From contig JAMXIF010000224.1 in the NCBI GenBank assembly GCA_028583685.1, positions 4,727,837 to 4,791,836 on the forward strand: a stretch of 64,000 nucleotides of DNA. Reading direction: 5' to 3'. This document shows, piece after piece, positions 23,045 to 35,600 of this stretch. The notes below the pieces were generated by a model, which did no database searches, had not been told where the DNA came from, and saw only the letters and a list, made by a program, of their open reading frames with translations. A program made the translations under genes and the position numbers. Source of the DNA: Petaurus breviceps papuanus. Lineage: Eukaryota; Chordata; Mammalia; Diprotodontia; Petauridae. Each line of letters starts with the position of its first letter. The stretch's first letter is position 1.

Positions 23045-23228
23045 TTGCCGTTGAGTTGTTTCAGTTGTGTCTGACCCTTTGTGCGCCCCTGTTTGGGGTT
23101 GTCTTGGCAGAGATGCTGGAGTGGTTTGCCATTCCCTCTTCTAGCTCTTTTTACAGATGAGGAAACTGAGGCAAACAGGGTGAAGTGATTGCCCAGGGTC
23201 TCCCAGCTAGTGAATGTCTGAGGCCCCA
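23045..23228 (-). mobile_element. SINE 3' part, marsupial type
   Basis: Minus orientation: TTGTTTCAGTTGTGTCTGAC, TTGGGGTTGTCTTGGCAGAG, GCTGGAGTGGTTTGCCATTC and AGATGAGGAAACTGAGGCAA are the complement of the long SINE's 3' half. It stops at AATGTCTGAGGCCC, so the tRNA-like head is missing. Confidence 0.8.
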
Positions 23229-23394
23229 GTCACTGACCAGCTATATCTGATCCAGCCTGCTTCCTCCTCTGTGAGCTGGGATCGCCCTTCCTTGGCGGAC
23301 ATCTGGCTGTGTGCGCCGTGCATCCATGTTCACATGTGGCAGAGGCAGCTGTGTGGAGCCTCGCTAGGGAGAATCCTGGGCCTGGAGTTGGGAA

Positions 23395-23625
23395 GTTTGC
23401 TGCTGCACGTGTCCGGCTCTGTGGCCCCCGGGGGCTTCTTGGCAAAGATCCTGGGGTTTGCCCTTTCCTTCTCCAGCTCCTCTTATAGATGAGGAAACTG
23501 AGGCAGGCAGGCTGACATGTCCAGGGTCCCAGAGCTCATGAGGGTCTGGGTCAGGTCTGGACTCAGAAAGAGGAGCCTTCCTGATGCCAGGCTTGGCACT
23601 CTAACCACTGAGCCGCCCAGCTGCC
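23395..23625 (-). mobile_element. SINE, marsupial type
   Basis: Minus orientation from GGGGGCTTCTTGGCAAAGAT through AGATGAGGAAACTGAGGCAG to the head complement CTCTAACCACTGAGCCGCCC. A head-to-head MIR/SINE-like piece in + orientation follows at 23630-23790 (CTGTGGCCCTGGGCAAGGCA). Confidence 0.75.
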
Positions 23626-23839
23626 CTGGAGTCAGGAAGGCTTGAGGGAAAGCATGGCACCAGATGCCTTCCAGCTCTGTGGCCCTGGGCAAGGCACATC
23701 CACTCTGCCTGCCTCAGTCTGCTCATCTGTCAAACGGGAATAGGGGCAACACCTGTCTGTCAAGGGGGTTGTGAGGGTCTCACCAGGCTCTGCTTGTAGA
23801 GTGCTGTGGAAACGCAAGCGCTTCTGTGTGCGGCCAGGT

Positions 23840-24915
23840 GTGTGCCCAGGTGTGTGTGTGTGCGTGGGTGTGTGTGTATGTGCCCGGGTGTAATGCCAAG
23901 CAAAGGCAACTTCCCAAGGTTCAAAATACTAGCAAAGCTGCTCTCCATTTTATTCAGTGACAAATTAAGAACAGAGAAAATCAAAATATAGCATAATTCA
24001 AAATACAGCATTCACCAAGTGTAATTCAATCAAGTACTACTCCACCCCTGGACATTACATTCATTTAGTCAATCACAGAGTCCCTCTTCTCAAATGGAGA
24101 TTAGTTTCCAATCCTAAGTAAAGTACATTCATTTGTTCAATCAGAGCACAAACAAAGTCAAAAGTTTCCCACCCTTGGATCACAGCTGAATAGACCATCT
24201 ACCCCAGAGTTACAACAAGCTTAAGCACAGCATTTAATACCCAAAGAGGTCTTTTCTTCATCTTGGCCCAAGGCAGGTTCTCAGCAATCTTTGTTCCTGG
24301 GGAGACAAAGCTTAGCAAGGCCACAAGATACATTGCCAGTGTCCTCATTAATTCATTCTCTGTCTGCAGAACAGTCCTAGGACCCCTGAAAACATTAGCA
24401 AAACCCTCTTCCAGGATTTCTGTAAACATACAACAAGAAAATCCTTCTTCAGGGCTTCTGAACCAACAGCCAGGTTCCAGAACCTCTGCAACAACAGCAC
24501 TGTCCTTCACCATTGGACAAATCTGGCAAAACAACCTCAAAACAGACAGACAAAGTACCAGCAAAACAGCCATGTCTCCTCAGTCCTTGGCAGCTCTAGG
24601 TGGCAGCTCTCAAAAGTCCTGGGCAATTCGAACTGGCCCTCAGCAATCCTCTCTGTCTTTCTCTGCCTCCAAGATGCTGCTTCCAAAAAGTTCTTCAGCC
24701 TCTCTCTCTGCTTGTGTCTCTCTAAAATTCATGTCACCAGCTCCTCCTAGTTCAGCCCTCTCTTTTCAGGTCAACAAGTCCATCCCACAAGTGGGATTCA
24801 CAAGCTCTGAGTTTTAACACAATCAATCCAAAAACCAAGCCAATACAGGGGGATCTTTAAATTCCATTACTATTACACTGGGTATGTGCCCAGGTGTGTG
24901 TGTGTATGTGTGCCT

Positions 24916-24954
<39 letters not shown>

Positions 24955-24965
24955 CGCCAGGGTGT
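23840..24965. repeat. GT-rich minisatellite split by an LTR
   Basis: TGTGTGCCCAGGTGTGTGTG-type sequence is found at 23840-23888 and resumes at 24878-24965 as GTATGTGCCCAGGTGTGTG and a pure GT run. The two halves were continuous before the LTR described separately inserted between them. Confidence 0.85.
23889..24877 (-). mobile_element. Solo retroviral LTR (fossil)
   Basis: A 989-bp segment bounded by TGTAAT at the left and ATTACA at the right, the TG...CA ends of an LTR. It interrupts a GT-rich minisatellite and is flanked by CCGGG and CTGGG, probably a 5-bp target duplication. Reading right to left there is a GAATAAAA polyadenylation-type signal near the 3' end, which sets the minus orientation. 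No internal retroviral genes adjoin it, so it is a solo LTR left by recombination. The 5-bp duplication would suit an ERVL-like group, but the family is not certain. A related LTR lies at 62360. Confidence 0.75.
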
Positions 24966-25926
24966 GTGTGGGGGGGCTTTCTGCATACATAGGTCCATGT
25001 GTGTCCGTGTGTGTGTTTGCACAGGTCTGTGCATGTGCGTGACTGTACAGCATTTGCACGTGCCCGTGTGGGTACAAGTCTATGGTGCTGCTTTTAGCTC
25101 TCAGCAGGGCTGCCCCTTGGCCCCTCTGGGTGCTGACAATCTCAGGAGCACAGGTTCTCAGCTGATTCTGACCTCCCCATGGGTCATCAGGTCTAGCACA
25201 CGCCCAAGCCCCGTTTCTTGCCTGGTAGTCCCCTCCTCTATAAACAGGAGGAGGAAAGGTACAGGTTGCTAATTTCTCTTGCATACAAACTCAGGGCACC
25301 CTGGGAAGGCTGGAGAAGCCTGGGGGGGTGGGGGAGGGGCACTTGTGACAAGTCCTCAAACATGGGCAGATGCCGGGGCTGGGGGCAAGGAAGTCTGAGG
25401 CCTAGCCTTTCTGCTCCTGTGGACACTTCCCTTCTATGAAGTGGAAGCGGCCCCCTGTACCACCATCCTTCGAGATCTGGGAGAAGCAGAGACCATCCCT
25501 TACTTAGGACAGGCCACAGTGAGACCTCAGACAAGGAAGGGTAGCCCCAGAAGGCTGGGATTCTGTCTTCCCAGGGGGACCAAGGTTCTGCTTCTGCTCC
25601 CCAGTGCCAGGCAGGGAGGGCCTTGTCCTTGTCCAGTGCTCCCCAGAGCTTCTGGCAGCCAGGGTCTCTGACGTGGATCTTTATTCCTGTGCTCTGGACT
25701 TGGTCTGGCTCAGCACAGACAGACCATGGGGCCTGGCCTCACTTTGACAAACCCCTGTGTTTCCAGGGCTTGAGCACATGCTGACTTCTGGGAGTTAGAG
25801 GGTCATGTCATTGACCCCAAGGAGCTGCCAGTCTGAAGGAGGCAGAATCAGAAAGGTGGGGGATGTGGCCATAAGCTCAAAGCCTTGGGATGAGCACTGA
25901 CCAGCCTTCACTCCTTGTCCTCACAG

Positions 25927-25942
25927 GGTCCTGAAGATCAGG
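25927..25942 (+). promoter_or_regulatory. PLXNB2: 5' UTR part of first coding exon, with start context
   Basis: The acceptor CCTCACAG ends at 25926. Sixteen bases of untranslated sequence precede the ATG at 25943. The context ATCAGGATGG has A at -3 and G at +4, a strong Kozak match that supports this start. Confidence 0.8.
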
Positions 25943-27043
25943 ATGGTGTCCTGCGTGTGGGTGCTGATGCTGTGGAGCTTCTTGTGGTCTGTGGGCCACA
26001 GCTCAAGGCCCAGGAAGCTGGAATTCTTCCGTAGTAAGACAGAGTTGAACCACCTGGTGGTTGATGACGTGTCGGGGACCGTGTATGTGGGGGCTGTGAA
26101 TGCCCTCCACCAGCTCACTGCCGACCTCCAGCTAGTCCACACAGTGACTACGGGGCCTGAGCTGGACAACAAAAAGTGCACCCCTCCCATTGAGCAGAGT
26201 CAGTGCCAAGAGGCTGTGAAAACGGACAACGTCAACAAGCTGCTCCTGATGGACCGGCCAGGCGGGCGGCTGGTGGAGTGTGGCAGCCTGTTCAAGGGTA
26301 TCTGTGCCCTGAGGGAGCTTGGCAACATCTCACACCTCATCTTCTACGAGGACAGCAGCGGCGAGAAGTCTTTCGTGGCCAGCAACGATGAGCGGGTGTC
26401 CACGGTGGGGCTGGTGACCAGTGTGGGCAAAGGGGACGATGAGGGGGGGCCTGGCGAGCGCGTGCTCTTCGTGGGCAAAGGCAACGGGCCCCACGACAAC
26501 GGGATCATCATCAGCACGCGCCTGCTGGACCGCAAGGACGGCAAGGAGGCCTTCGAGGCCTACACGGACCACACGGCCTTTAAGGCCGGCTACCTCTCGG
26601 CCAACACCCAGCAGTTCGTGGCCGTGTTTGAGGATGGCGACTATGTCTTCTTCATCTTTAACCAGCAGGACAAGCAGCCGGCCAAGAACCGCACCCTTGT
26701 GGCGCGAATGTGCAAACAGGACCCCTTCTACTATTCCTACTTTGAGATGGACCTGGAGTGCCACGGCAGCTCAGGGGAGCTGTATAGTGTCTGCCACGCA
26801 GCCTTCGTGGCTGCCCCGGGGGCCACGCCCGGGGCCAGCCAGGTGCTCTTTGCAGTCTTTGGCAAAGATAGTAAGGGCAGTGCGGGCAGCCTCCGCTCCG
26901 CCCTGTGCCTCTTCTCCTTGGAGGACATCCACCAAAAGATGGAGGAAAACAGGAACAAGTGTTATACGGGCGCCCAGGGCAGTAGCTCCCAGACCTTCTA
27001 CAAACCCTTCCACGGGGACGTCCAGTGTGCGAGCCACGGGCCG
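25943..27043 (+). CDS. PLXNB2: PLXNB2 coding exon 1 (residues 1-367)
   Basis: Signal peptide [20 protein letters not shown], then [10 protein letters not shown] and most of the Sema beta-propeller, including [21 protein letters not shown] and [15 protein letters not shown]. Such a large first coding exon is typical of plexins. The loop [15 protein letters not shown] is about five residues longer than I recall for human. Donor GTGAGT at 27044; ends in phase 0. Confidence 0.97.
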
Positions 27044-30000
27044 GTGAGTCTGCCTGCAGGGAGAGGAAGCGGGCTTGGGAAGACTGGAGGGGGGCAGGGG
27101 GAGTGGGAGCCCTGAGGGGCAAGAGCTGCTCCCTCCTGGATTCCCACATGGGCAGTGTCTGGAGACTGACCACATGACACAGATCTTGTATTGAGTTATA
27201 AATCTTTTTTAAAAAAAAGTGCACTTAGTCAGCACCTGCTGTATACAGAGCCCTGCTATTATGGGGGGCTCTCAGAGTAACAGGGGGATAACCCACAAAC
27301 TCCATGGCTGGCACAGGATTGCATAGGAGAGGGCCAGAGGAGAAGACGTGACTTGGGCTGACCTTATGATGGAACTTGGGTTTATGGTGTGGCGGGAAGG
27401 CAGGCAGCCGCAGAGGTCATCTCACTCTTCCCTGGTCTGCAGATGGCCAGCCAGAGTTTCCGCTGTGGCTCTGAGCACTTGCCTTACCCCCTGGGGAGCC
27501 GGGACGGGCTGGTGGGCACTGCCACTCTACAGAGAGATGGCCTGAATCTGACGGCAGTGACAGTGACTACTGAAAACGGGCACACTGTGGTCCTACTGGG
27601 GACATCAGATGGCCGCATCCTCAAGGTGAGTCTGGGGGCTTGCCAGGTGTGTGGCTTCCCCTCCCCATCTCTTCTCTGTTGCTGTCTGGGCTGCGGCCAT
27701 GAGGGGTGAGTGCCAGGTGGTAGCCTAGCAGTAAGGACCCTCCCCATCTGGAGCCCACAGGCCTGGGCCCTCCTCCCCATACACTGACGATGACCTGGGG
27801 CAGGTCATTCCCCTAGGGAGGATGCTTTGCTCTGTCCCTCCTGGGGGTAGCGGGCCATGGTCCCTGAAGGCTTCTCGGAAGGGCTCAGCCACAAAGGGTG
27901 GCCGTCCTCTGTGCTCAGCTCCTTGAACCCTTGCTCCCTCTGCTCAGGTGTTCCTGACCGCTGATGATGGAGAGTCCAAGGAATACGGTTCCATCCTTGT
28001 GGAGCTTAACAAACGCATCGAGAGAGACCTGCTGCTGTCCGCCAATGGGACTAATCTCTATGTTATGACCCAGGACAAGGTAACATAGCCAGCCCATAGC
28101 CCAGAGTGTGCAGAAGCATCCAAAGGGCCTGGCGCTGATTTCCCTGTTAGCGCCAGAGTCCATCCTGTCCCTCCAATGTGCGCAGCCTTGTGTTCTGTGT
28201 GGGGACCTTCCAGGCTTAGACCAAGGGTAGAGACAGAGGGCTGCGAGCCTCCTGGGCCTGAGCTGGGGGCGGGCGGGGGGGCCCTTCAAGGCCTACAGGC
28301 TCCCTGAGCGATGGGGAGCTAAGGCAGGTCCTGGCGGGGTGGGCAGAGTAGAGCTTGTGCTCCTCATTCCTTGTCCTGGGAGTGCTTGGCCACTGGGAGC
28401 CCCACGTTGCTATGGAGCTGCCCGGGAAGACCTCCAGCTCTCCCTGTGTCTCTCTCTGCCTCTAGCACAGTGGGCACCTGAGAGGGGCTGGAGCTGTGTG
28501 TGTGTCAGCCTCCCTCCCGCCTTTGTCTCTTTCCCATCTCTTGTCTTCTCTTCTTTCTCTGGCCCTGTCTCCATCTGTCTCCTTCTCCTCTCTCTCTCTA
28601 TCTCTTTGTCTCTCTGCCTCTCTGTCTCTCTCTCTCTCTCCCTCTCTCCCTCTCCCCTCCACCCCCCATTCTCTCTCTCCCTCTCCCTCCTTGGAGATAG
28701 CGGGGAAGCCAGGAATCTGGGTCAGCTCACCTCTCTGGGACCCATGGTGCCTTTGTGGGGGTGGGGCAGGCTGCAGCCATATTCATTGGGGGATCAGGGT
28801 TTACCTGGAAAATGGCCAGGATACCCAGTGCTGAGGGCAGGGGGGGTGGTGCTAATGATATTCAAATCACATGCCAATGTGCAGAGCACCCGCCTTACCC
28901 TTTCTGAGAGGAGGAGACTCCTGGGGAGCTGGTTGTAGTTGAGATAACCTGACCTAGACCCAGGGGGATGACTTCGAGTCCCCTCCCCAGTCCCCTAGGA
29001 ATGGCTGGGCGATAGCCCACAGGGAGGGCGGAGGTCATGGAGCAGAAGGCAGATTTTCTGACCCAATTTTTGCTTGTCCCTGACTTTTTGCAAGCTTCAG
29101 CTCCCTCCTAGGACATGGGTCCAAGCTGCAGCTAGGGTGGAGCCAGAGGGAGGATGAGCTGCCTGGGGCCCACTTCTGGGGGCTTGGGCCTATGGCTGGC
29201 GCTCTTGACCCTCCAGTGTGCCTAGCTGGCCCTGTGCCCGGCTCCTCCTGTGGGGAGCCCTGGACCCTGCCCTCCTGATAGATACGCAGTGATCAGAGAC
29301 ACACAGAGCCATAAAAAGGAGATAGAGTGTAGGTTTGGCCACGGCGGGGGGGGGGGGGGGGGGGGCCTGAATCTCATCTGGCCCTTTGGTCCTGGGGTGT
29401 GGCCTTTTGACTGAGTCCAAGTTCTACAGAACAAATCTTTTTAGAAGGGATCTGTTCTATGAGGTTTGGATTCAGTCAAAGGGCCACACCCGAGGACCTA
29501 GAGGGCCATGAGGCTGTAGGTTCCCCACTCCTGGGCTAGGACATTGAATGCCAAAATGAGGGAGCTTTATTTGGCAGGCAGTGGGGGACGTCAGGTAGAG
29601 TTTTTGAATAGAATTGACATGGGCTGATCTGAGAAGGCTGGACAGGAGAGGAGAGAGCTTGAGTGATTAAGCCCTTCCTTTTCTGAGAGTCCCCCCTGAT
29701 CTGAGGTTGAAGGCACATGCCTCCTGGGCCGTTTGACAGCAGGGGTAGGGAAGTCCTGTAGGAGGTGATCATCCAATCCAGCAAAGAGCCACCAAGGGCC
29801 CAGACGGGGCCTGTGGCTCTGGCAGTGGAGGGGAAGGGTCAGAAATGAAGGTCTAGAATGGCCTTAGCATGAGGGTGTGGCCTCCAGACCCCTGGGTCAC
29901 TCCGTTGGCGGGCTCTAGAGAGGGAAGTGATGTGTGACGTGGGCGAGTAGATCTAGGATCTGTGTCTAGCTTAGAACCCAGGCCCCAGATGGAAGCCAGC

Positions 30001-32549
30001 TGTGGCCAGGGGCATTCTGAGCTGTAACATCAAGGAGCCAGGGTGGTACTGGGGGTGGGAGGAGAGAATCTAGGGCCAGGGTGCTACAAGGAAGGGTCTA
30101 GAGCCAGGATACTATGGTATGTGTGTCTAGAACCATGGTCCTGGGCGGGGGGGGAGGGTCTAGAGCCAGAGTGCTTGGAGGGGTGTGTGCCTAGAGCCAG
30201 GGTTGAGGGGATGTCTAGATGCTATGTGGGCAGGGGGGTTGTCCAGAGCCAGAATCCTACAGGACCAGACACATTTCATGCCCCAAGGTGATGGTGGGGA
30301 CTTGAGAAGCTTCTTGGCTTCCTTCCTCATCCCCAGGCTAGGGGTCCTGGGGCCTTCCAGCCACCACCTCACCCCCTCGGCCTTTCTCCAGGTTTTCCGG
30401 CTTCCTGTTCAGGACTGTCTAAGTTATTCAACCTGTGAGCAGTGCCAGAATTCTCGGGACCCCTACTGTGGCTGGTGTGTGCTTGAAGGATGGTGAGTAG
30501 CTGTATTGAGGCCAGGCCACAGGGAGGCGGGGGCAGGGCTGGGGACAGCGAAGGTGGGGAGTGGGGCAAGTGGCTACAGGGACCAGATATGGGTGTCAGA
30601 GAAGGAAGGGTCCTGAGGGGGCCCCCAATCTGAGTGAGATGCCATTCTGTCCTTTGGGGGCTGTGGTCCCTCCCAGAGGTAAATGTTCTCCCCTCATCAT
30701 GGTTTGGGCTGGCCCTCAGGAGAGTCCCCATTCTCAGTTTGGGAGCCAGGTCTGCCCTAGGGGGGTAGTGGGTCTGAGGGAAGACACACGATCCCCTGTT
30801 TTCAGGGATCCCCTGGTTTAAGGAGAGGGGGCATAGTTTGGTCCTACCCTGGGGCTCCTAACACTCAACTTCCCTCCAGCTGCACCAGGAAGGTCGACTG
30901 CCTGAGGGCAGAGGAAGAGAATCATTGGTTGTGGAGTCGGGGGGACACCTGTGTAGCTGTCACCAGTGCCCACCCCCAGAACATGAGCCGCCGGGCTCAG
31001 GGTGAGGTATGAGGACTGGGGGGAGAGGACGTGGGAAGAGAGGACCCAGGAAGAGAGTTAGGGAAGGGCAGGGAGCCAGCCAGAGCCAGGCAACAGGAGG
31101 TGGCGAAGGTGGGCAGGAGCAAGCAGGGAGGGCTTCTTGGAGATGGGGGCACCCACACAATGTGAGACAAAGGCATACTGGAGAGGGCTTCATTCTTGGC
31201 CTGTCTCCTGCTCACTTGCCCTTCAAACACCCGGGAATGGTTCAGGCTGGTATTTGCATAGAGTGAGATGTCTCTCTGTCTGTCCCTGTGTGCACTTGTG
31301 TTCTCTGGGTATGAGCTTACCACCCTTACTTCCCTTTTCTCTCTCTCTTCCCTTACCTCCTCACCTCCCTCATCACTCTCACCACCCTCTCCTCCCTCAT
31401 CACCTTCTCCTCCCTCTCCACCTGTGGGCATCTGTCATGTATCTCCAGGTGCATTTGACGGTCAGCCCGCTCCCAGCTCTGACAATGAATGATGACCTTC
31501 AGTGTAGCTTTGGAGATTCGCCAGCACACCCTGCCCATGTGGAAGGAGAGACCATCACATGTAACTCCCCCAGCAGCATCCCCCCAACGCCTCCAGGCCA
31601 AGGTCAGGGGCCTAGCTCCTCCCCAAAGAGTGAGGTTTCCTAATAGAGCTGCATTAAGCCAAAAATGGCATGGAGGGCTGGGCAGAGTGATCGGGGGCCA
31701 CCGAAAAAGCCCCAGGGATTGAATGATAGTGAGAAAGAAGAAAGGAAGGGAGAGGGGATGAGGGGGAGGAGGAAATGGGAGGGCAGGAGGAGGCACTTCC
31801 ATCCTCTCCCAGGGGCATGTGTCTCAGGGTCACCTGGCAGGCCTTCCTTCCCCAGGGAAACTGAAATCAGGTCGTTCCTGAGCTAGCCAGGCTGCTGGGC
31901 CACACCTGTGCCCTGAATTCTTTGAAACCCTTGGTGGGGACGATGGTGTGGGAAAGGCCAGGGCTGCTGGAGGGTGGAGAGTCACTCTAGGACAGGGACC
32001 TGAGAGGTGTGCCAGGCCTGGGCACCTGGCGGGACTTCATCCCACAGAAGTAAGGAGCCGCTGCCCCCAAGGCTGAGGGAACGTCAGCAAGGGCCCTTGG
32101 GGCCGAAACATGAGGCCTCCAGGCTTTGAGCTGCTCACCTGAGACAGGATCTGATATTTGCCTTTGTGGCAACAGGTGAAGTCAGCCAGAAAACTAGGAG
32201 AGCCCATGGGGAGGCTGGGGCAGGCCCCACCTTGTGTAAGCTGGCCAGGCCTGCGCACCTGGCAGCCGGCAAGAGCCTCTGAGACAGTGGGGAGAGCCTA
32301 AAAGGCCTGCATTTGAATTCTGTCTCTGGCCCTTGGCTCTCGGTTCATACCTCTGAATGTGGCATCATCTGTAAAATGGGTATTAGAACACTCATACCAT
32401 AGAACTTCCAGGTTAACTTCTGATGAAAACATCAGTCAGTCTCTCTGAAAACACTTACTATACAGTCAGCTCTGCTGGGGATTCAAAGATGAAACAAATA
32501 TAATCCCTGCTTTCCAGGAGCTCCCATTCTGCTGGGGAAGTGTGTGTGC

Positions 32550-32600
<51 letters not shown>

Positions 32601-35600
32601 ATTGGATTGCTTCCATTTTACAGATGAGGAGACTGAGGCTCAGAAAAGTCTCGTAGCAAATGTAGGATTTAAAGTGGGAAAGTACCTTGGAGATCTGATT
32701 GTCCAGTTGACAGAGAAGGGGATTGAGGTTGAGAGAGTGGAAAGCACATGACCAAGGTCACACAGCAAGTTCCTGGTAAAGCTGGGGCCTCTAAGCCACC
32801 TGGAGCATCCCCTAACTGGGATGTCAGGGAAGGGGTGGAATGTCTTCTGGAAAGCTCCCTTGACCTGCAGTCAGGAGAGAGCAGGGTTGGAATCAAAGCT
32901 TGCTCCCTTCTCCAAACTGCATGACCTTGAGCCTCAGTTTCCCCATTTGTGAAATTGGCCAAAGGATCCAGCACTATCTGCCCCCCACCATGATTGGGAG
33001 GAAAGCCTTTGGAGACTTTAAACATCCCTGTCCAGTGGGACGGCTGGGGCTCCTATGGGTCACTCCAGAACCCAGCAGTCTTCCTGGGAGTGTTTGGGCT
33101 GCCAGCCAGGAGGCTAGAGAGCCCCCAGAGAGAGGAGTCACTATTTCCAGGGTCGCTATCACCTATGCCCACCCACCTCCATAGCTCTGTCCCAGCCCCT
33201 CCTCCGTGCCTCCTCCCTTCCCTACACCTTTGTCCTGACCTTCTCTCCCCCCCTCCACCTAGAATGCCCTTCGCCCTCTCCTCCTCTTCAAATCCCTGGT
33301 TCTCCTTAAATCTCAGCCCCCCCGGGTCATTCAGGAGATCCTTTCTGGGGCACCCAGCAGGTAGTGCCAAGCCTCCCCCCGCCATGTCTTTTGTAGTTAA
33401 TTATCTGTGAATGGACTGCCCCCTCTACTTGGACAGAAGTTCCCTAAGGACGGAGCTTTCATAGTGTCTCCATCCCGGCCTAGAGCCTGATAAATCCTGG
33501 CTGCTTGGTCGGGCAGAAGGGGGTATCAGAGTATCTAGCACAGCCCCCCTGATTTTACTGAGGACCAAGAGGGGGGTGTGCAGGAGCATGGCAGGTGGGG
33601 GGGGCAGCTCACCACCATGCCTGTCTTCCCTCCTCCTTCAGACCACGTGGAGGTCCGGATTGTGCTCACCTTCCTGCGGACTCCTGTGTTCTTGACCTCT
33701 CACATGTATCCATTCTATGACTGCAAGGAGGCCATGAGTCTGGCAGAGAATGTGCCGTAAGTGTCCAGAGCCCGGTGCCAGTGGGCCCCGACCTTGGGCC
33801 CCTGCTGGCCTGAGGCTGCCCAGGGCAGCCCCCATGGGTGGCTCCCTCACCTGCCTGCTCCCCCCCACAGGTGCATCTCTTGTGCCAGTAATCGCTGGAA
33901 CTGCCAATGGGACCTGAGGTACCACGAGTGCCGAGAGTCTTCTGCTAACCCTGAGGAGGGCATCATCAAGTCCCACATGGTAAGGACAGGGCCAGGCCTG
34001 ATGGGGAGGGTGGGGAAAATCTCTGGAACTGGCAGTTGGGACTCAAGCTCACAGCCTTCCACAGACACTGTGGGCCACCACCTCCCCCTCCATGTGAAGG
34101 AGATCATGCCCTGCAACCTTGTGGCCTGGTATGGACATAAGGAGTGTAGGAGGGCCTGTACACAGAAGAACGTGTACAAGCATAGGTCATACCCTTGGCC
34201 AAGGGCAGATGGGGAGTGATCCTGGGCCCTGCCTAAGGGAAGGATCCAAAATGGGGAAACCATGGAAATTCACCCTCAGCTCTCTGCTGATCTGCCTGCC
34301 TCCCATATGGCTTTGAAATCTCTCAGCCACAAGGCAGGTGTGGACAAGCAAAAACTATTGATAATGTGAACAGACCTTGGGCTTGAGCCTGGAGAATCTG
34401 TGACCTCAGCCTCCCTGGGCTTCAGTCTGGCCCAAATGACCTTGGGGGTCCCTCCCAGTTCCAAACTATGACTGTCATTCCCAAATCCACCCAAAGTGTC
34501 TTTGTGTCCCTTCCCTGGGGGACGAGGCAGTGGGAGGTTCCCCAGAGGCCTATGGGACCTGACGCAGGGGAGCCCTGCTCGCTCACTGGGGCTGCGCCTC
34601 TCTCCACAGGAAGACAACTGTCCACAGTTCCTAAACCCCAGTCCACTGGTCATCCCCATGAACCATGAGACACCCGTGAAGTTTGAGGGGAAGAACCTAG
34701 ATCCAGTGAAGGTGAGTGAGTGCAGCCACCTCAATGGGCCCCCCAGCACATGCACACTTACACGCACACACACGCACACACATGCGTATGAGGCCCTGCC
34801 ATGTATTTAGGAGTGAGACTCCATAGTGTCCCTCCCAACACTCTCAGATTGGGACTCAGAGGCCACCCTGCCCATACCCAAAGGATGAGTAGGATTTAGA
34901 GTAAGGGCTGGCCCCAGGCTGGCTTGTGCCAAAGAGCCCCAGTGCTAGCCGCTGCCTTTAAATTGCTACCAGTCTGCCAGAAGGTCCTACTACTACAAGC
35001 TAGGTTTCCCTAAGCAGGCCAGACTTTCCTGCAGGAGGTGCCTGGGCTCAAAGCACAGAGTGGCCTCCTCCTGTAAGCACCCACACTGGCCACCACCCTG
35101 GGGCAGCCCTTCAGCCCTCCTCCCATTCATCATCCCTGCAGCCGCTGAGGTCCCAAGACCCTGGGGAGTGCACTGACCATGGCATTCTCCTCCAAGTCAG
35201 GAGCCCCCCACCCACGGTTTCTGCACACTGGGCACTGCAGCCAGACCTGCACTCATCTCTTTCTGCTTCATGTGCTATAATCTCCAGCCTCCAGGCCTTT
35301 GCTCCTGGTTTTCCCACTGAAATGCCACCTTCTCCAGGAAGTCGACCTTAGTGCATGTGTGTGCGTTATCCAAGTCAGGTGATACATTACACTTAGTTCA
35401 GGTTAACAGGTATTTATTAATCACCTACTGTGTGCCAGGCACCAAAGAGACAAAGATAAAAACAAAACAGCCCTTACCTTCATGTTTGCACTCTCCCCAG
35501 CATGGGGGCATCCACGTGTATACTCATAAATGCCAAGTCTGCAAAGCAATTTAGAAAGAGCAGGGAGGAGAAATCAAGTCAGAATGCTAACCCCAGGAGG

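Larger units (their letters stand above)
30493..33641. other. Introns 4-6: repeats and simple sequence
   Basis: Intron 4 (30493-30879) and intron 5 (31007-31448) show no named repeat apart from a CT-rich acceptor tract. Intron 6 (31603-33641) contains MIR-like pieces at 32280-32400 and 32610-32800, a (TG)n run at 32541-32600 and an L2 3' end at 33225-33510. Confidence 0.6.

Noticed and set aside
24199-24817. Frames on both strands, 124 and 184 codons
   Set aside because: They lie within the solo LTR, which does not normally encode protein. Not a gene.
1-25900. DENND6B, the human neighbour on the 5' side of PLXNB2
   Set aside because: I looked for DENN-type coding exons on both strands and recognised none.
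26330-27224. Minus-strand and alternative-frame ORFs over the first coding exon
   Set aside because: Shadows of the GC-rich Sema exon of PLXNB2.
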